Source of the DNA: an uncultured Eubacteriales bacterium
Lineage (GTDB): Bacteria; Bacillota; Clostridia; UBA1381; UBA9506
DNA length: 7,068 bases
Direction of reading: 5' to 3'
NCBI GenBank assembly: GCA_902478395.1
Contig: CABSKZ010000142.1
Location: 1 to 7,068 of the forward strand
The notes beneath the pieces were generated by a model that did not search any database, had not been told where the DNA came from, and saw nothing but the letters and a program-made list of their open reading frames with translations. Numbering within the stretch: position 1 is the first letter of the stretch; every line of letters starts with the position of its first letter. A program made the position numbers and the translations under genes. Of the stretch, positions 6,467 to 7,068 are shown in pieces.

Positions 6467-6500
6467 AGCATAGAAATGTGTAGAGCTTATGTAGAGTGTA
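6467..6500 (-). promoter_or_regulatory. htrA promoter with 11-bp tandem direct repeat
   Basis: On the minus strand TCTACA (6490-6495) and TATGCT (6467-6472) are 17 bp apart and each matches the sigma-A consensus moderately. Overlapping the -35 is a head-to-tail 11-bp repeat, plus strand TGTAGAGCTTA (6479-6489) then TGTAGAGTGTA (6490-6500), with 9 of 11 identical. Direct repeats spaced by one helical turn at the -35 are typical of OmpR/PhoB-family response regulators, and htrA genes in Firmicutes are known targets of such systems (CssRS in Bacillus). The regulator is not in the window. Confidence 0.5.
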
Positions 6501-6508
6501 TGAATTTA

Positions 6509-6545
6509 TTGTGAAAATCCGGATAATAATTTGTGAACAACGGAT
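6509..6545. repeat. imperfect direct repeat with 22-bp period upstream of htrA
   Basis: TTGTGAAAATCCGGAT (6509-6524) recurs as TTGTGAACAACGGAT (6531-6545) with one base deleted. The 22-bp period is two helical turns and follows directly on the 11-bp repeat at the promoter, so these may be further binding sites for the htrA regulator. Confidence 0.45.
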
Positions 6546-6613
6546 GAAAGAACCGGAACCGACATGAGAAGGGGATTGGCACTGATGTATTTTAGACGGT
6601 ATATTCTAATACT

Positions 6614-6644
6614 TTTACAAGTCTTAAAAAACATTCTCTATAAT
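6614..6644 (+). promoter_or_regulatory. possible second upstream promoter toward the BlaI-type gene
   Basis: TTTACA (6614-6619) and a perfect TATAAT (6639-6644) lie 19 bp apart, longer than ideal, in very AT-rich DNA where such matches arise by chance. It would give a leader of about 165 bases crossing the palindrome at 6721-6745. Confidence 0.2.
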
Positions 6645-6720
6645 TATTAATACAAAAATTTTCTTATCTGTCTAACATTGATTTGTTTCTTTATTGAATT
6701 TCCGAATGAAAGGAACGATT

Positions 6721-6745
6721 AATCATTTTTATTAAAAAAATGATT
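6721..6745. repeat. AT-rich 10-bp inverted repeat abutting the BlaI-gene promoter
   Basis: AATCATTTTT (6721-6730) and AAAAATGATT (6736-6745) are perfect reverse complements across ATTAA. The right arm runs into the first two bases of the -35 element. It could be a weak bidirectional terminator, an UP-element-like A-tract or a regulator site. Confidence 0.45.
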
Positions 6746-6794
6746 GACAAGTTTGGTCTATTGTGATAGACTAAAACTAATCTATAATTATAGA
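6744..6794 (+). promoter_or_regulatory. BlaI-gene promoter with two identical inverted-repeat operators
   Basis: TTGACA (6744-6749) and TAGACT (6767-6772) are 17 bp apart, and a TG at 6764-6765 makes the -10 extended. Two sites share the pattern TCTAT-N4-ATAGA: 6757-6770, within the longer GTCTAT-TGTG-ATAGAC (6756-6771) covering spacer and -10, and the perfect palindrome TCTATAATTATAGA (6781-6794) just after the predicted start. Their centres are 24 bp apart. BlaI/MecI-family repressors bind such dyads and usually repress their own operon, so autoregulation is the natural inference, although the known Staphylococcus dyad is built on TACA/TGTA, not TCTAT/ATAGA. Confidence 0.7.
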
Positions 6795-6814
6795 CCTTGA
6801 AAGGGCGTGTTGCA

Positions 6815-7068
6815 ATGGAACAATTAAAATTATGTGTGAGCGATTATAAGTTTATGTGTATTGTGTGGGATAATGAGCCGATACAATCGGGCGAACTTGT
6901 AAAAAAATGTTTGCAGATGTTAGGATGGAAAAAATCAACGACCTATACTATGGTAAAAAAACTTTCGGAAAAAGGATATTTGCAAAATAAAAACAGCATT
7001 GTAAAATCGCTTATTCCAAAACAAGAGGTGCAGGCTTTTGAAAGCGAATATGTTATTAATCATACTTT
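6815..7068 (+). CDS. BlaI/MecI/CopY-family transcriptional repressor (partial, runs off the window)
   Basis: The first 84 residues are present. The pattern is a winged-helix DNA-binding domain: helix 1 VSDYKFMCIVWDNEPIQSGE (8-27), helix 2 around 27-37, the recognition helix WKKSTTYTMVKKLSEKGYL (38-56), then the wing (57-70). The W-x-x-x-T-x-x-T-x-x-x-x-L arrangement is characteristic of BlaI/MecI. These homodimers repress beta-lactamase, penicillin-binding protein or metal-export genes and are usually inactivated by a BlaR1/MecR1-type membrane sensor protease encoded next door; that partner, if present, lies beyond the window. AAAGGG (6800-6805), 9 bases before the ATG, supports the start. 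The protein is rich in AAA lysine codons, and its coding DNA is visibly more AT-rich than the CotH operon. Ligand or antibiotic specificity cannot be told. Confidence 0.85.
   Translation, partial: MEQLKLCVSDYKFMCIVWDNEPIQSGELVKKCLQMLGWKKSTTYTMVKKLSEKGYLQNKNSIVKSLIPKQEVQAFESEYVINHT

Noticed and set aside
6564..6650. Short plus-strand frame of 28 codons (or 21 from the ATG at 6585), hydrophobic and basic
   Set aside because: It looks like a possible small membrane peptide, but the AAGGGG (6569-6574) is 10 bases from the second ATG, the region is AT-rich, and there is no promoter of quality upstream; support is too thin.

Overview
The window looks like the chromosome of a low-to-moderate GC Gram-positive anaerobe, most likely a clostridium (Firmicutes/Bacillota, Oscillospiraceae-like). 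This rests on strong AGGAGG-type ribosome binding sites, a CotH protein fused to a 'stalk' domain, a single-TM HtrA with a cytoplasmic N-terminus, a BlaI/MecI-type repressor and U-tailed hairpin terminators. The taxonomic call is inference. I see no tRNA, rRNA, CRISPR array, transposase or phage gene.

Layout. (1) 1-290 is AT-rich, perhaps with the tail of an unseen upstream gene, and carries the promoter of the following operon. (2) 291-3700 (+) is a three-gene operon: a VTC-type polyphosphate polymerase domain protein, a four-helix DUF4956 membrane protein, and a large exported CotH-family kinase with a Gly/Pro/Gln/Met-rich segment and a C-terminal stalk domain. The first two genes overlap by 61 bp, and the third gene's ribosome binding site lies on the second gene's stop codon. 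A strong hairpin terminator follows. (3) 3701-4198 has no convincing protein gene. It holds a run of hairpins, an extended -10 promoter and back-to-back terminators, and may encode a structured small RNA. (4) 4199-4876 (-) is a fructose-6-phosphate aldolase/transaldolase-family enzyme with a clear sigma-A promoter and, further upstream, a near-match to a Rex operator. (5) 5126-6382 (-) is an HtrA/DegP-like membrane-anchored serine protease with helically phased direct repeats upstream. (6) 6383-6814 is the divergent control region. (7) 6815 to the window end (+) is the start of a BlaI/MecI-family repressor whose promoter carries two copies of the same inverted repeat.

How they fit together. 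The operon pairs a cytosolic enzyme that can make or handle polyphosphate, a membrane protein, and a cell-surface protein kinase homologue. This neighbourhood recurs in Firmicutes but, as far as I know, its joint function has not been worked out; a surface phosphorylation or phosphate-polymer system is a plausible reading. HtrA (envelope protein quality control) and a BlaI-type repressor (usually envelope or antibiotic stress) sit nearby, but nothing in the sequence ties them to the operon. The aldolase is ordinary central sugar metabolism, possibly under redox control.
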